From positions 1-34,006 of the forward strand of contig CAZYAI010000026.1 in assembly GCA_964645625.1 (NCBI GenBank): a stretch of 34,006 nucleotides of DNA. The letters are read 5' to 3'. The position numbers and the translations under genes are program-made. This document shows, one piece after another, positions 13,917 to 21,270 of this stretch. Origin of the DNA: AB-137-C09 sp964645625 (GTDB lineage Bacteria > Pseudomonadota > Zetaproteobacteria > Mariprofundales > Mariprofundaceae). The notes below the pieces were generated by a model. It was given only the letters and a program-made list of their open reading frames with translations. It had not been told where the DNA came from and made no database searches. Every line of letters begins with the position of its first letter. Positions within the stretch are counted from its first letter, which is position 1.

Positions 13917-16169
13917 ATGCTGCAACGAATTTCACATTTTATTGAACTTCATGCTAACTGGTTTCGCATGCCTTTGGTGCTGGTTATGGTTGCCTGGGCG
14001 CTGGTTCTTACCTACACCCAGCCTTATATCATTGAACAAGTTGAACTCAATACCCTTGATGGTCGCTTTAATCAACGTGGTCCGATTGAACCAGATTCAC
14101 GCGTGGTCATTATTGCTGTGGATGACCAATCGTTAACCGAAGTGGGACGTTGGCCATGGTCGCGGGATGTTCTTGCAAAAATTATTGATCGTGTTTTGGG
14201 TGAATATCAGGCGCGGGTGCTCGGTCTTGATATTATTTTTTCAGAACCACAACTAAACCCACTACAAGAAAGTGCTAGGCTCTTGCAACAAGCCCAGCCT
14301 GCTGAACAGCAGGTGAAGCAATGGTTGCAACAACATCAAGACCTTGGCGATATTGATGCCATACTAGAATCGACATTTAAACAATACAATGAACGCCTCG
14401 TGCCCGGTTATTTTTTCTACCCTCAAGATGGTAACATCCCTGATGAAGCACATAATCGTTTAGAGCGTTACTTAAAAGATATGGAAAACTCCATGATCGG
14501 CGCAACATTCACCCCTGATGCACACAGCTTTATTCCTAAAGTTGGCGCAATCGAAGCAAATCTTCCTCGCCTCACGCATAGCACTAATTTGGTTGGTTTT
14601 TTCAACTTCTTCCCTGACAGCGATGGTATTGTTCGTCGTGTTCCTTTGCTGGTTGAAGCAAACGGTGATATTTATCCCAGCATGGATTTGCAAGGCTTGC
14701 GAATATTCTTGGGCTACCCCCCCATGTCCGTCAACATAGATGCAGGTGGTGTGCGGCGTATTACACTGGGCGATCACGATATTCTCACCGATGCCAGCGG
14801 TAGCATGCTATTAAATCATTATGGTAAACGGTTTACCTTTACTCACGTTCCAGCAGCCGATGTATTGATGGGACGTGCTGATCCCGCTATTTTTAAAAAT
14901 GCTTATGTTATTATGGGAGCAACGGCTGTGGGTGTATACGATTACCGTCCCAGCCCTTTCGATGCTGACTTCCCTGGGGTGGAAGGGCATGCTGCGGCTG
15001 TTTCCAACATTCTCAACGATGAAGAAATTGCCCGCCCCGAAATGCTCAATGTTATTGAGCTGTTTTTGGTGCTGACACTTGGGTTATTATGCGGTAGTTT
15101 GGTTGTCCGTTCGGGTGTATATGTTCATATTGTGATGATCTTTGTGGTTCCTGTGTTGCTCTACATGACCGCTTTTTGGTTGTTTGCCAACATAGGGGTT
15201 TGGGTGAAAGTGACTTACCTCATTTTGGGTGTGTTGATGGCGACCTTGCCCCCTAGCATGATGCAATACATCATCGAATCTCGTAAGCGCGCTTTTATTC
15301 ACGATGCCTTTTCACGCTACCTTGCTCCAGAGGTGGTAGAAAACCTTACCGAGCACCCAGAGATGCTGGCTTTGGGTGGTGAGGAACGTTATATGACAGC
15401 GTTCTTTTCCGATATTGCTTCCTTTTCTACCTTCTCAGAAAAGATGGAGCCGCCTGAGCTGGTGCACTTTTTGAATGAATATTTAACGGCTATGAGCGAT
15501 ATTATTATGGCTTTGGGTGGCACGATCGATAAGTATGAAGGCGATGCTATTATTGCCTTTTTCGGTGCACCCATGACCTTGGAAAATCATGCGAAAAGCT
15601 GTGTTCGCGCTGCTATTGCACAGCAAAAAGAGTTGGATCGCCTACGCCCTGTTTGGGTGGCGGCAGGCTACCCTGCTATTGGTGTACGCATGGGGCTGGA
15701 CTCGGGTCCTATGGTGGTCGGTAATATGGGGACGGGTCAGCACATGAACTACACCATCATGGGTGACCATGTGAACCTAGCGGCACGGCTCGAAGGCATT
15801 GGCAAGGTGTACCGTACGCGCATTCTTATCAGTGGTGATACTTATGAGATGGTGAAGGACGAAATACATTGTCGTTTCATCGATCGTGCGCGCGTTGTTG
15901 GTCGCAGTACGCCCGTGGATATTTATGAGCCTTTGGATGAACTCGCTACCACAACGGATATAATCAAAGCTTATGATAAGCGTTACCGTACAGCATGGGA
16001 AGCGATGGCAAAACAGGATTTCACAGATGCGATCAACATCCTAAGCGGTCTGCGTGACGATCAACCAAATGATGGCTTATATGAGGCGATGTTGGTGCGT
16101 GTGCAGGGCTATGTGAGCAATCCACCACCTGCCGATTGGGATGGCGTGTTTAATCTTACGTCGAAATAA
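13917..16169 (+). CDS. CHASE2-domain class III adenylate cyclase
   Basis: A 750-residue membrane cyclase. The order is TM1 (about 18-36), a periplasmic CHASE2 sensor (about 45-375, with VVIIAVDDQSLTEVGRWPWSR), three closely spaced TM segments (about 380-450) and a cytoplasmic class III catalytic domain (about 490-670). Metal-binding aspartates are D499 and D543. The purine-recognising K539 and D617 point to ATP, and N620 and R624 are the transition-state residues, so all catalytic residues are present. Product: cAMP. The C-terminal 70 residues, with PPPADWDGVF, are usual for CHASE2 cyclases. GAGGG (13906-13910) lies 6 nt before the ATG. No cAMP receptor is encoded in the window. Confidence 0.9.
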   Translation: MLQRISHFIELHANWFRMPLVLVMVAWALVLTYTQPYIIEQVELNTLDGRFNQRGPIEPDSRVVIIAVDDQSLTEVGRWPWSRDVLAKIIDRVLGEYQARVLGLDIIFSEPQLNPLQESARLLQQAQPAEQQVKQWLQQHQDLGDIDAILESTFKQYNERLVPGYFFYPQDGNIPDEAHNRLERYLKDMENSMIGATFTPDAHSFIPKVGAIEANLPRLTHSTNLVGFFNFFPDSDGIVRRVPLLVEANGDIYPSMDLQGLRIFLGYPPMSVNIDAGGVRRITLGDHDILTDASGSMLLNHYGKRFTFTHVPAADVLMGRADPAIFKNAYVIMGATAVGVYDYRPSPFDADFPGVEGHAAAVSNILNDEEIARPEMLNVIELFLVLTLGLLCGSLVVRSGVYVHIVMIFVVPVLLYMTAFWLFANIGVWVKVTYLILGVLMATLPPSMMQYIIESRKRAFIHDAFSRYLAPEVVENLTEHPEMLALGGEERYMTAFFSDIASFSTFSEKMEPPELVHFLNEYLTAMSDIIMALGGTIDKYEGDAIIAFFGAPMTLENHAKSCVRAAIAQQKELDRLRPVWVAAGYPAIGVRMGLDSGPMVVGNMGTGQHMNYTIMGDHVNLAARLEGIGKVYRTRILISGDTYEMVKDEIHCRFIDRARVVGRSTPVDIYEPLDELATTTDIIKAYDKRYRTAWEAMAKQDFTDAINILSGLRDDQPNDGLYEAMLVRVQGYVSNPPPADWDGVFNLTSK

Positions 16170-16220
16170 TTGATGTTACGCGCACATGTTTCTAATACAT
16201 GACTCTTTGAGTAGCAACGC
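16170..16220. other. spacer after the cyclase gene
   Basis: The short gap between the cyclase stop and the repeat cluster holds only a weak hairpin (CATGT/ACATG near 16186-16202). Together with R2 (16221-16310), R1c (16332-16523) and the run-up to coq7, it makes up the 473-bp intergenic region; no gene is seen in it. Confidence 0.3.
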
Positions 16221-16310
16221 GTCATTGCGAACTTGATCCGCAATCTAGGGAACGGATGCAAGACTGGATATTGAATCAAGCGAAGGATGACGGACTTTTA
16301 GATTGCGATA
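16221..16310 (+). repeat. dispersed intergenic repeat R2, copy B
   Basis: This shares the ordered blocks GTCATTGCG, AAGACTGG, TCAAGCGAA and TTTAGATT with 266-354, in opposite orientation. It lies 21 bp from the MITE-like element R1c, mirroring the R1a-R2 pairing at the left end of the window. Confidence 0.5.
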
Positions 16311-16331
16311 CAGATTGTCGGTACAAAAGTT

Positions 16332-16523
16332 AGCTTTCCGTTTAAGGTGGGGAAAAAGCAATATGGATATGCGTGATATCGTAGGTTGTGGTTGAGGTAC
16401 GAAACCCAACTTTAAAACAACAATACGTTATTTAGGCTATGCTCTTTTGTTGGGTTTCGTACCTCAACCCAACCTACATGATGGTCTTGTAGTGTACGTG
16501 CGCTCCGTCTTAAAAGGGAAGTC
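16332..16523. mobile_element. MITE-like element R1c with target-site duplication
   Basis: A 192-bp copy of the 2214-2405 element, inverted relative to it, with the same terminal inverted repeats and internal palindromic arms. It is flanked by identical 8-bp direct repeats CAAAAGTT at 16324-16331 and 16524-16531, as expected from transposition. It is non-coding. The intact duplication shows the insertion has not since exchanged flanks with the inverted copy at 2214. Confidence 0.72.
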
Positions 16524-16540
16524 CAAAAGTTCTTTCATCA

Positions 16541-16567
16541 TCTGCGTTTATCTGCGGACATCTGCGG
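16541..16567. repeat. short tandem TCTGCG motif repeat
   Basis: TCTGCG occurs three times at 10-nt steps (16541, 16551, 16561). The reverse complement resembles CACAGATGCACACAGATAA inside R1a (176-194). Motifs of this CGCAGAT type recur between genes in many bacteria. It lies just downstream of R1c and about 75 bp before coq7. Confidence 0.35.
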
Positions 16568-16642
16568 ATAATATGTAAGTGTAGAAACACGCACCTGCCT
16601 TGTTATTAACGGACATAAAATCTTACCCCTAACGGAGTTGTC

Positions 16643-17302
16643 ATGAATCATGATTCTTTTCGCCGTCAGCGTGCCAGCGATGCTATTTTAGGTCATATTG
16701 ACCGCGCCTTAAATAATATAGCCGTGCCGCAAGTTAGCCAACGCAGCTACCCTGCTGAAGGCAAAGATGAAGGAGAAGCTGCAACACCTTCTTTACGTGA
16801 GCAGCGCGCCTCTGCTGCTATGATGCGCGTCAATCATGCGGGAGAAATGGCTGCGCAAGCCCTGTATCATGGTCAAAGCTTGATTGCTCGTGACCCGCAT
16901 ATTAAACACCGCTTGCACCATGCTTCGATGGAGGAGTCCGATCATTTAAATTGGTGTCGTCGGCGTTTGGAGAGTTTAAACGCTCGCCCTTCACGTTTGG
17001 ATCCGTTGTGGTATGCAGGTTCGTTTACTATTGGCATTGCGGCTGGCATTGCGGGCGATCATTGGAACCTTGGTTTTTTAGCCGAAACAGAACGCCAGGT
17101 TGTACGTCATTTAGATGAACATTTACAAGCCCTCCCGACCACGGACGAAGCAAGTCGCGCCATCGTAACGCAGATGCGGGAAGATGAATTGGGGCATGCT
17201 GAATTGGCTGAATCTTTGGGGGCAGCAACCTTGCCAGATGCCGTAAAATCAATGATGCGTGTAACCGCAAAAGTCATGACTACCTTGGCAGCGCGTTTAT
17301 GA
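16643..17302 (+). CDS. coq7: Coq7-type 2-polyprenyl-3-methyl-6-methoxy-1,4-benzoquinone hydroxylase
   Basis: A 219-residue di-iron monooxygenase for the penultimate hydroxylation in ubiquinone synthesis, acting at the inner membrane. It replaces the flavoprotein UbiF in many proteobacteria. The ferritin-like iron ligands are present: E68 (NHAGEMAAQALYHGQ), E98 and H101 (EESDHLNWC), E148/E150 (GFLAETERQV) and E182 with H185 (DELGHAEL). GGAG (16634-16637) lies 5 nt before the ATG. The stop overlaps the sthA start by 4 bp. The requirement for oxygen implies an aerobic or microaerobic life. Confidence 0.92.
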   Translation: MNHDSFRRQRASDAILGHIDRALNNIAVPQVSQRSYPAEGKDEGEAATPSLREQRASAAMMRVNHAGEMAAQALYHGQSLIARDPHIKHRLHHASMEESDHLNWCRRRLESLNARPSRLDPLWYAGSFTIGIAAGIAGDHWNLGFLAETERQVVRHLDEHLQALPTTDEASRAIVTQMREDELGHAELAESLGAATLPDAVKSMMRVTAKVMTTLAARL

Positions 17303-18711
17303 GTCATGCACATTTTGATCTATTGGTGGTTGGCTCAGGTCCTGCGGGTCAACACGCTGCGCTAAAAGCAGCTTCTTATGGTAAACGCACGGCAATCATC
17401 GAACGTAAGCCGCGTATTGGTGGTGCAGGTCTGCAAACGGGAACCATCCCCAGTAAATCACTACGCGAGGTTGCCTATTTAGCATCGCAATATGGCTTGC
17501 AAGGCATGCGTGAAGCCCTTGCTTCCCGTGCTTATTGGCCTATGCATGGTTTGTTGGCCGAGGCGAACCGCCGTAAGTCACAAATTATTGGTCAACAAGA
17601 GGCTGTTACCTTAAATAATTTGATGGCTCAAGGTATTGATATTATTGCTGGTGATGCAGTGTTTGAAGACCCTCACACATTACGCATTCATAGTGACAAT
17701 AAGCCCTCTTACTTGGTTCATGCAGATACGATTGTGCTGGCTACAGGTTCTCGCCCGCGTCGCCCAGCTCATGTGCCGTTTGATAAAAAAACAGTCTTAG
17801 ATTCCACTTCTATCCTCAAGCTACGCCACTTGCCCAACAGTTTATTGGTCGTTGGTGGCGGGGTGATTGCCTGTGAGTTTTGTACCATTTTTGCAGCCTT
17901 GGGTGTAAACGTCTCGCTGGTTGATTCACACCATCAAATTCTTGCCTATTTAAGTGAGGATGTGGTGCAAGTGTTGATGGATACCATGCAGGACTTTGGT
18001 GTTCACATACACCTAAATCAGCGTGTGGATAGCATTGTGAGTGAGCAAGGGCGTGTTATCACCACCTCGGAAAGTGGTCAGCAATGGACGACCGACACCT
18101 TGTTGTACGCGCAAGGACGTGAGCCAAACTGCCAGTTATTAGAGCCTGAGCGTGCTGGCTTAAAGATGGATCAACATGGCTGGATTCATGTAGATGACAA
18201 TTACTGCACCAATCAATCGCATATTTATGCCGTGGGTGATCTTATTGGGCGACCTGCTTTGGCAGCTACTGGGATGGAGCAAGGTCGCTTGGCAGTGCAG
18301 CATGCATTCTGTGGTATTGCAGCCGATCAGCGACGCGTTATGCCGATGGCTATTTATACCATTCCAGAGTTGTCTTGGGTTGGCAAAACAGAAAAAGAGT
18401 TGCGTGCTGAAGGCGTGGATTATGTGGTGGGTAAAGGCTTGTTTCAAGAAAGTGCGCGCGGGCAAATTATTGGTGATAATGGCGGATTCTTGAAGCTGAA
18501 TGTGGAGCGTGCCAGCGGTAGAATTTTGGGTGTGCATATTATTGGGGAGTCTGCCAGTGAGTTGATTCATATTGGTCAATTGCTTATTAACCTCAATGGC
18601 TCGGTTTATGATTTATTGGAGCAAGTGTTTAATTACCCGACGTTGGCGGAATGTTACAAAATAGCAGCGCGCTCTTGCGTGCAACAATTAGAGCATGGTG
18701 TTAGCCCATGA
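17299..18711 (+). CDS. sthA: soluble pyridine nucleotide transhydrogenase
   Basis: A 470-residue flavoprotein of the disulfide-reductase superfamily (E. coli SthA is 466) that exchanges hydride between NADPH and NAD+. FAD binding is seen at VVGSGPAGQHAALKAA (about 10-25) and AVGDLIGRPALAATGMEQGR; NAD(P) binding at LLVVGGGVIACEF. Where true disulfide reductases carry the redox CxxxxC pair, this protein has TGTIPSKSLREV, the SthA hallmark. Mercuric reductase and lipoamide dehydrogenase are therefore excluded. The ATGA overlap with coq7 implies one operon. A terminator overlaps the stop codon. Confidence 0.9.
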   Translation: MSHAHFDLLVVGSGPAGQHAALKAASYGKRTAIIERKPRIGGAGLQTGTIPSKSLREVAYLASQYGLQGMREALASRAYWPMHGLLAEANRRKSQIIGQQEAVTLNNLMAQGIDIIAGDAVFEDPHTLRIHSDNKPSYLVHADTIVLATGSRPRRPAHVPFDKKTVLDSTSILKLRHLPNSLLVVGGGVIACEFCTIFAALGVNVSLVDSHHQILAYLSEDVVQVLMDTMQDFGVHIHLNQRVDSIVSEQGRVITTSESGQQWTTDTLLYAQGREPNCQLLEPERAGLKMDQHGWIHVDDNYCTNQSHIYAVGDLIGRPALAATGMEQGRLAVQHAFCGIAADQRRVMPMAIYTIPELSWVGKTEKELRAEGVDYVVGKGLFQESARGQIIGDNGGFLKLNVERASGRILGVHIIGESASELIHIGQLLINLNGSVYDLLEQVFNYPTLAECYKIAARSCVQQLEHGVSP

Positions 18712-18741
18712 TGGCGGCATGGATGGGGGCTAAGTCTTTTT
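18701..18741 (+). terminator. rho-independent terminator of coq7-sthA
   Basis: TTAGCCC (18701-18707) pairs with GGGCTAA (18727-18733), extendable by ATG/CAT-type pairs inside, and is followed by TTTTT at 18737-18741. The left arm overlaps the end of sthA. Confidence 0.6.
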
Positions 18742-18795
18742 CCTAGTTGCTCATGTTGTGTGAAACAGGATAGCGCAGCGTTTTGTCGGTAGCGG

Positions 18796-18823
18796 TTGAA
18801 GAAAACAGAAAACCGCGCATAAT
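18796..18823 (+). promoter_or_regulatory. promoter of the receiver-STAND operon
   Basis: TTGAAG (18796-18801), a 16-nt spacer, and CATAAT (18818-18823), followed by a GC-rich CCGCCGC. It is built like the tRNA-Leu promoter at 10999-11026. It lies after the sthA terminator and gives a leader of about 80 nt. Confidence 0.5.
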
Positions 18824-18910
18824 CCGCCGCTGCTATTATGTAGCAAAGGGTTGGGCGCGTGTGTGCATGAGTCGGCACAAGTAACGCACCTTAATTGAGG
18901 GGAGTGGTCT

Positions 18911-19378
18911 ATGCAGGATGAACGAGCGACCGTATTGGTTGTTGATGATACAGCGGAGAACATTGACGTTCTACGTGGCGTGCTGCGGCGTTTATATAAG
19001 GTAAAGGTTGCCACCAGTGGCGAACGCGCCTTAGAAATGGCAACTGGCGCAACGGCTCCCGACCTTATTTTGCTAGATGTTATGATGCCAGGTATGGATG
19101 GTTATGAAGTCTGCCGGCGACTCAAAGAAGACCCTCGAACTGCACGTATCCCTATTATTTTTGTTACCGCTATGAATAGTTCTGACGACGAAGCCAAGGG
19201 CTTTGAGTTGGGTGCTGTGGATTATATTACCAAGCCCATCAAACCTGCCGTGGTTCGTGCGCGTGTTAAAACCCAACTTACATTGCACCACCAGTCACGT
19301 TTATTACGCAAGGTGCTTAGTCAATGTACCGCTGAAGTGGACGCTATGCGCCAATTCCTGCAAACCGATGCATCCTAA
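18911..19378 (+). CDS. stand-alone response-regulator receiver
   Basis: A 155-residue protein consisting of one receiver domain plus a short helical tail. The phosphorylation pocket is complete: acidic pair D12/D13 (VLVVDDTAEN), phosphoacceptor D56 (LILLDVMMPGMDG), Thr in IIFVTAMN and Lys in DYITKPIKP. No DNA-binding or enzymatic output domain follows, so it must act on a partner. GAGGGGAG lies 7 nt before the ATG. Its stop overlaps the start of the STAND NTPase (TAATG), making that protein the obvious partner. A hybrid kinase with an Hpt domain is encoded four genes downstream and could be its phosphodonor (inference). Confidence 0.88.
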   Translation: MQDERATVLVVDDTAENIDVLRGVLRRLYKVKVATSGERALEMATGATAPDLILLDVMMPGMDGYEVCRRLKEDPRTARIPIIFVTAMNSSDDEAKGFELGAVDYITKPIKPAVVRARVKTQLTLHHQSRLLRKVLSQCTAEVDAMRQFLQTDAS

Positions 19379-21192
19379 TGGCAAAGAAGAATAATCGACG
19401 CAGTCAGTATTCCTCGCAACAAGAGCGGCGAGAGTTACGGGCAAAAGAACTGTTTACCGACCGCCATGAAGAGCGCGCTTTGCTGGCGGATTATCTGAAC
19501 GCAATCGTGACCCCAGGCAAAAAACCTGACCGTCCCATCATCAGTTTTTACGGTGTTGGCGGTGTTGGGAAGAGTACGCTTATTTCCTATGTTTGGGATC
19601 AGTTCCACGAAAAACACCCTGATAATAATATAATCTATATCAACCTTGATGTCGATTCCGACAAAGCTGAAGATATGTCTGCCGTGCAATTGCTGTGGAA
19701 TTTGCGCATGAAAATCTACCAAGCAACAGAATCAAGCTTGCTTGGTTTTGATTTTTTGTACCTCAAGTACATGGAAAAGGCGAATGAACAAGTTTCTTTA
19801 GACGATGGTCCTGTTCGCCATTTCTTTGAGGGTGTTGCCAAACGCAGCGGTATGTTTGGAACCCTGTTTCGTGGTTTAGGTACGGTGATTGAGATTCTAC
19901 CTATCGGTAATATGATGAGCCGTGGTTTAAAGCATATTCAAGAACGCGACCGCGAAAAAGAACTGATGAAGGTCTTGGATATTGACTTGAACTCCATTGA
20001 TACATGGCGTGCAGGTGATATTGAACGCAAACTTCCTGGTCTGTTGGCTGAGGATCTGGGTTTGTTTTTGGTCGAGAACCAGATGTCTTTCGTGCTCGTC
20101 TTAGATGGCTACGAGCGAGTAACACAAAAAACAGAACGCTCTTTTGTGGAAGGGTTTTTATCATCGTTATTGCTGGATGATGAATATGCCAAACACGCGG
20201 GCGTTATTTTATTAGGGCGAGAGCGCACCAACTGGGCCGCCTATGATGACCCCAATGATGATTCGCGCTGGAATGATGACTTTATTGTTCACCGTCACCT
20301 GTTGGGGTTGAATGATCACGATGCTACAGAATACCTTGAATCGGGTGTTAAACTTTATGAGCGTGAAGAAAAACCACATTTAGCCGCGCTGTTAGAGAAG
20401 CATGCGCAAGCTATTCGCCAAGCTTGTCGTGAGTCCTCTGCTGGTGGCTCTAGTCAGTCCTACCATCCTTTTTATTTGGATATTTGCCTTGAGGCATTGG
20501 AGACGCACGAAGAGGATTTTGTCCCATCGCGTCACTTAGGGCGAACCCCCAAAGAGTTAATGAACCGCTTTTTCCGTTATATGGATGAAGATGAATTATC
20601 TTTACATATCGCGCTCAGTATGGCGGTTGAGTTCGATTGGGAAGTGATTGATTATTTAGAGAAAAAGAACGTTATTCCACCTTTGACCCATACTGAGTTT
20701 TTGCAGTTTGCAGCATCACACTCCTACGTGTTAAACACAGAAAAAGTGGACTCCTTCCGTTTTAACCGCCTTATTCACGAGTCGCTAAAAACGTATATAT
20801 TCACCTTGGATGATGAACGTAAATATGCCCTTCGTCGCTCTGTGTTGGCTGGTTTGTTGGCCTACTACGATGAACAACTGCCTGGTGCGACAACCAAGGC
20901 AAACCAAGGTAAACATCACCTTACACGTGACTACTCCCGTGCCAATATGATGTTGGTGTGTGCTACTGAATCAGGTTTATTAAGCATGCAAGATGCCTAT
21001 GCCCGCCATCATCGCTGGGCATTACGCTACCCTAAAGATTTTTTCCCCTTGCGTGTGGCTTGGGATCGTAAATGGGTGAAACTTCATGTTCATCGTCATG
21101 GTCCACAACACCCACAAACGCGAGAAGCAATGTTGGGGTGGTTGGGTACAGTCGATGATATGCTAGGTGAAGCACGTAGGATGATTTTTTAA
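19378..21192 (+). CDS. STAND-type P-loop NTPase of unknown function
   Basis: A 604-residue cytoplasmic protein of the NB-ARC/AAA-like STAND class. A basic N-terminus precedes DRHEERALLADYL, the usual lead-in to the NTPase. Walker A is GVGGVGKST (59-67), Walker B VLVLDGYE (D243), and a sensor-type arginine occurs in LLGRERTNW. A winged-helix-like region follows (about 400-480). The last 30 residues contain HGPQHPQTREAMLGWLG and end MLGEARRMIF, resembling the start of a TPR_12 (kinesin-light-chain type) repeat, but no array follows. There is no recognisable N-terminal effector domain such as TIR or a protease. It is coupled by a 1-bp overlap to the upstream receiver, so phosphorylation-controlled NTPase switching is a reasonable guess. 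It is not a gene I can name. Confidence 0.8.
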   Translation: MAKKNNRRSQYSSQQERRELRAKELFTDRHEERALLADYLNAIVTPGKKPDRPIISFYGVGGVGKSTLISYVWDQFHEKHPDNNIIYINLDVDSDKAEDMSAVQLLWNLRMKIYQATESSLLGFDFLYLKYMEKANEQVSLDDGPVRHFFEGVAKRSGMFGTLFRGLGTVIEILPIGNMMSRGLKHIQERDREKELMKVLDIDLNSIDTWRAGDIERKLPGLLAEDLGLFLVENQMSFVLVLDGYERVTQKTERSFVEGFLSSLLLDDEYAKHAGVILLGRERTNWAAYDDPNDDSRWNDDFIVHRHLLGLNDHDATEYLESGVKLYEREEKPHLAALLEKHAQAIRQACRESSAGGSSQSYHPFYLDICLEALETHEEDFVPSRHLGRTPKELMNRFFRYMDEDELSLHIALSMAVEFDWEVIDYLEKKNVIPPLTHTEFLQFAASHSYVLNTEKVDSFRFNRLIHESLKTYIFTLDDERKYALRRSVLAGLLAYYDEQLPGATTKANQGKHHLTRDYSRANMMLVCATESGLLSMQDAYARHHRWALRYPKDFFPLRVAWDRKWVKLHVHRHGPQHPQTREAMLGWLGTVDDMLGEARRMIF

Positions 21193-21270
21193 CAACGCAT
21201 GCATTACATCCCCTTTTCTTGTTATAGGCGGGGCTAGTTAGAACAATAGATTTCGCACAGGAGAATGCCC

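Noticed and set aside
15950..16169. C-terminal extension of the adenylate cyclase as a new domain
   Set aside because: The A-rich helical tail ending near PPPADWDGVF is a usual feature of CHASE2 cyclases and need not be novel.
16541..16567. Short spaced TCTGCG repeats as a CRISPR array
   Set aside because: The unit is about 10 nt with no spacers and no cas genes; it is a simple motif repeat.
17299..18711. Mercuric reductase or lipoamide dehydrogenase
   Set aside because: The redox cysteine pair is absent and TGTIPSKSLR is the soluble-transhydrogenase form.
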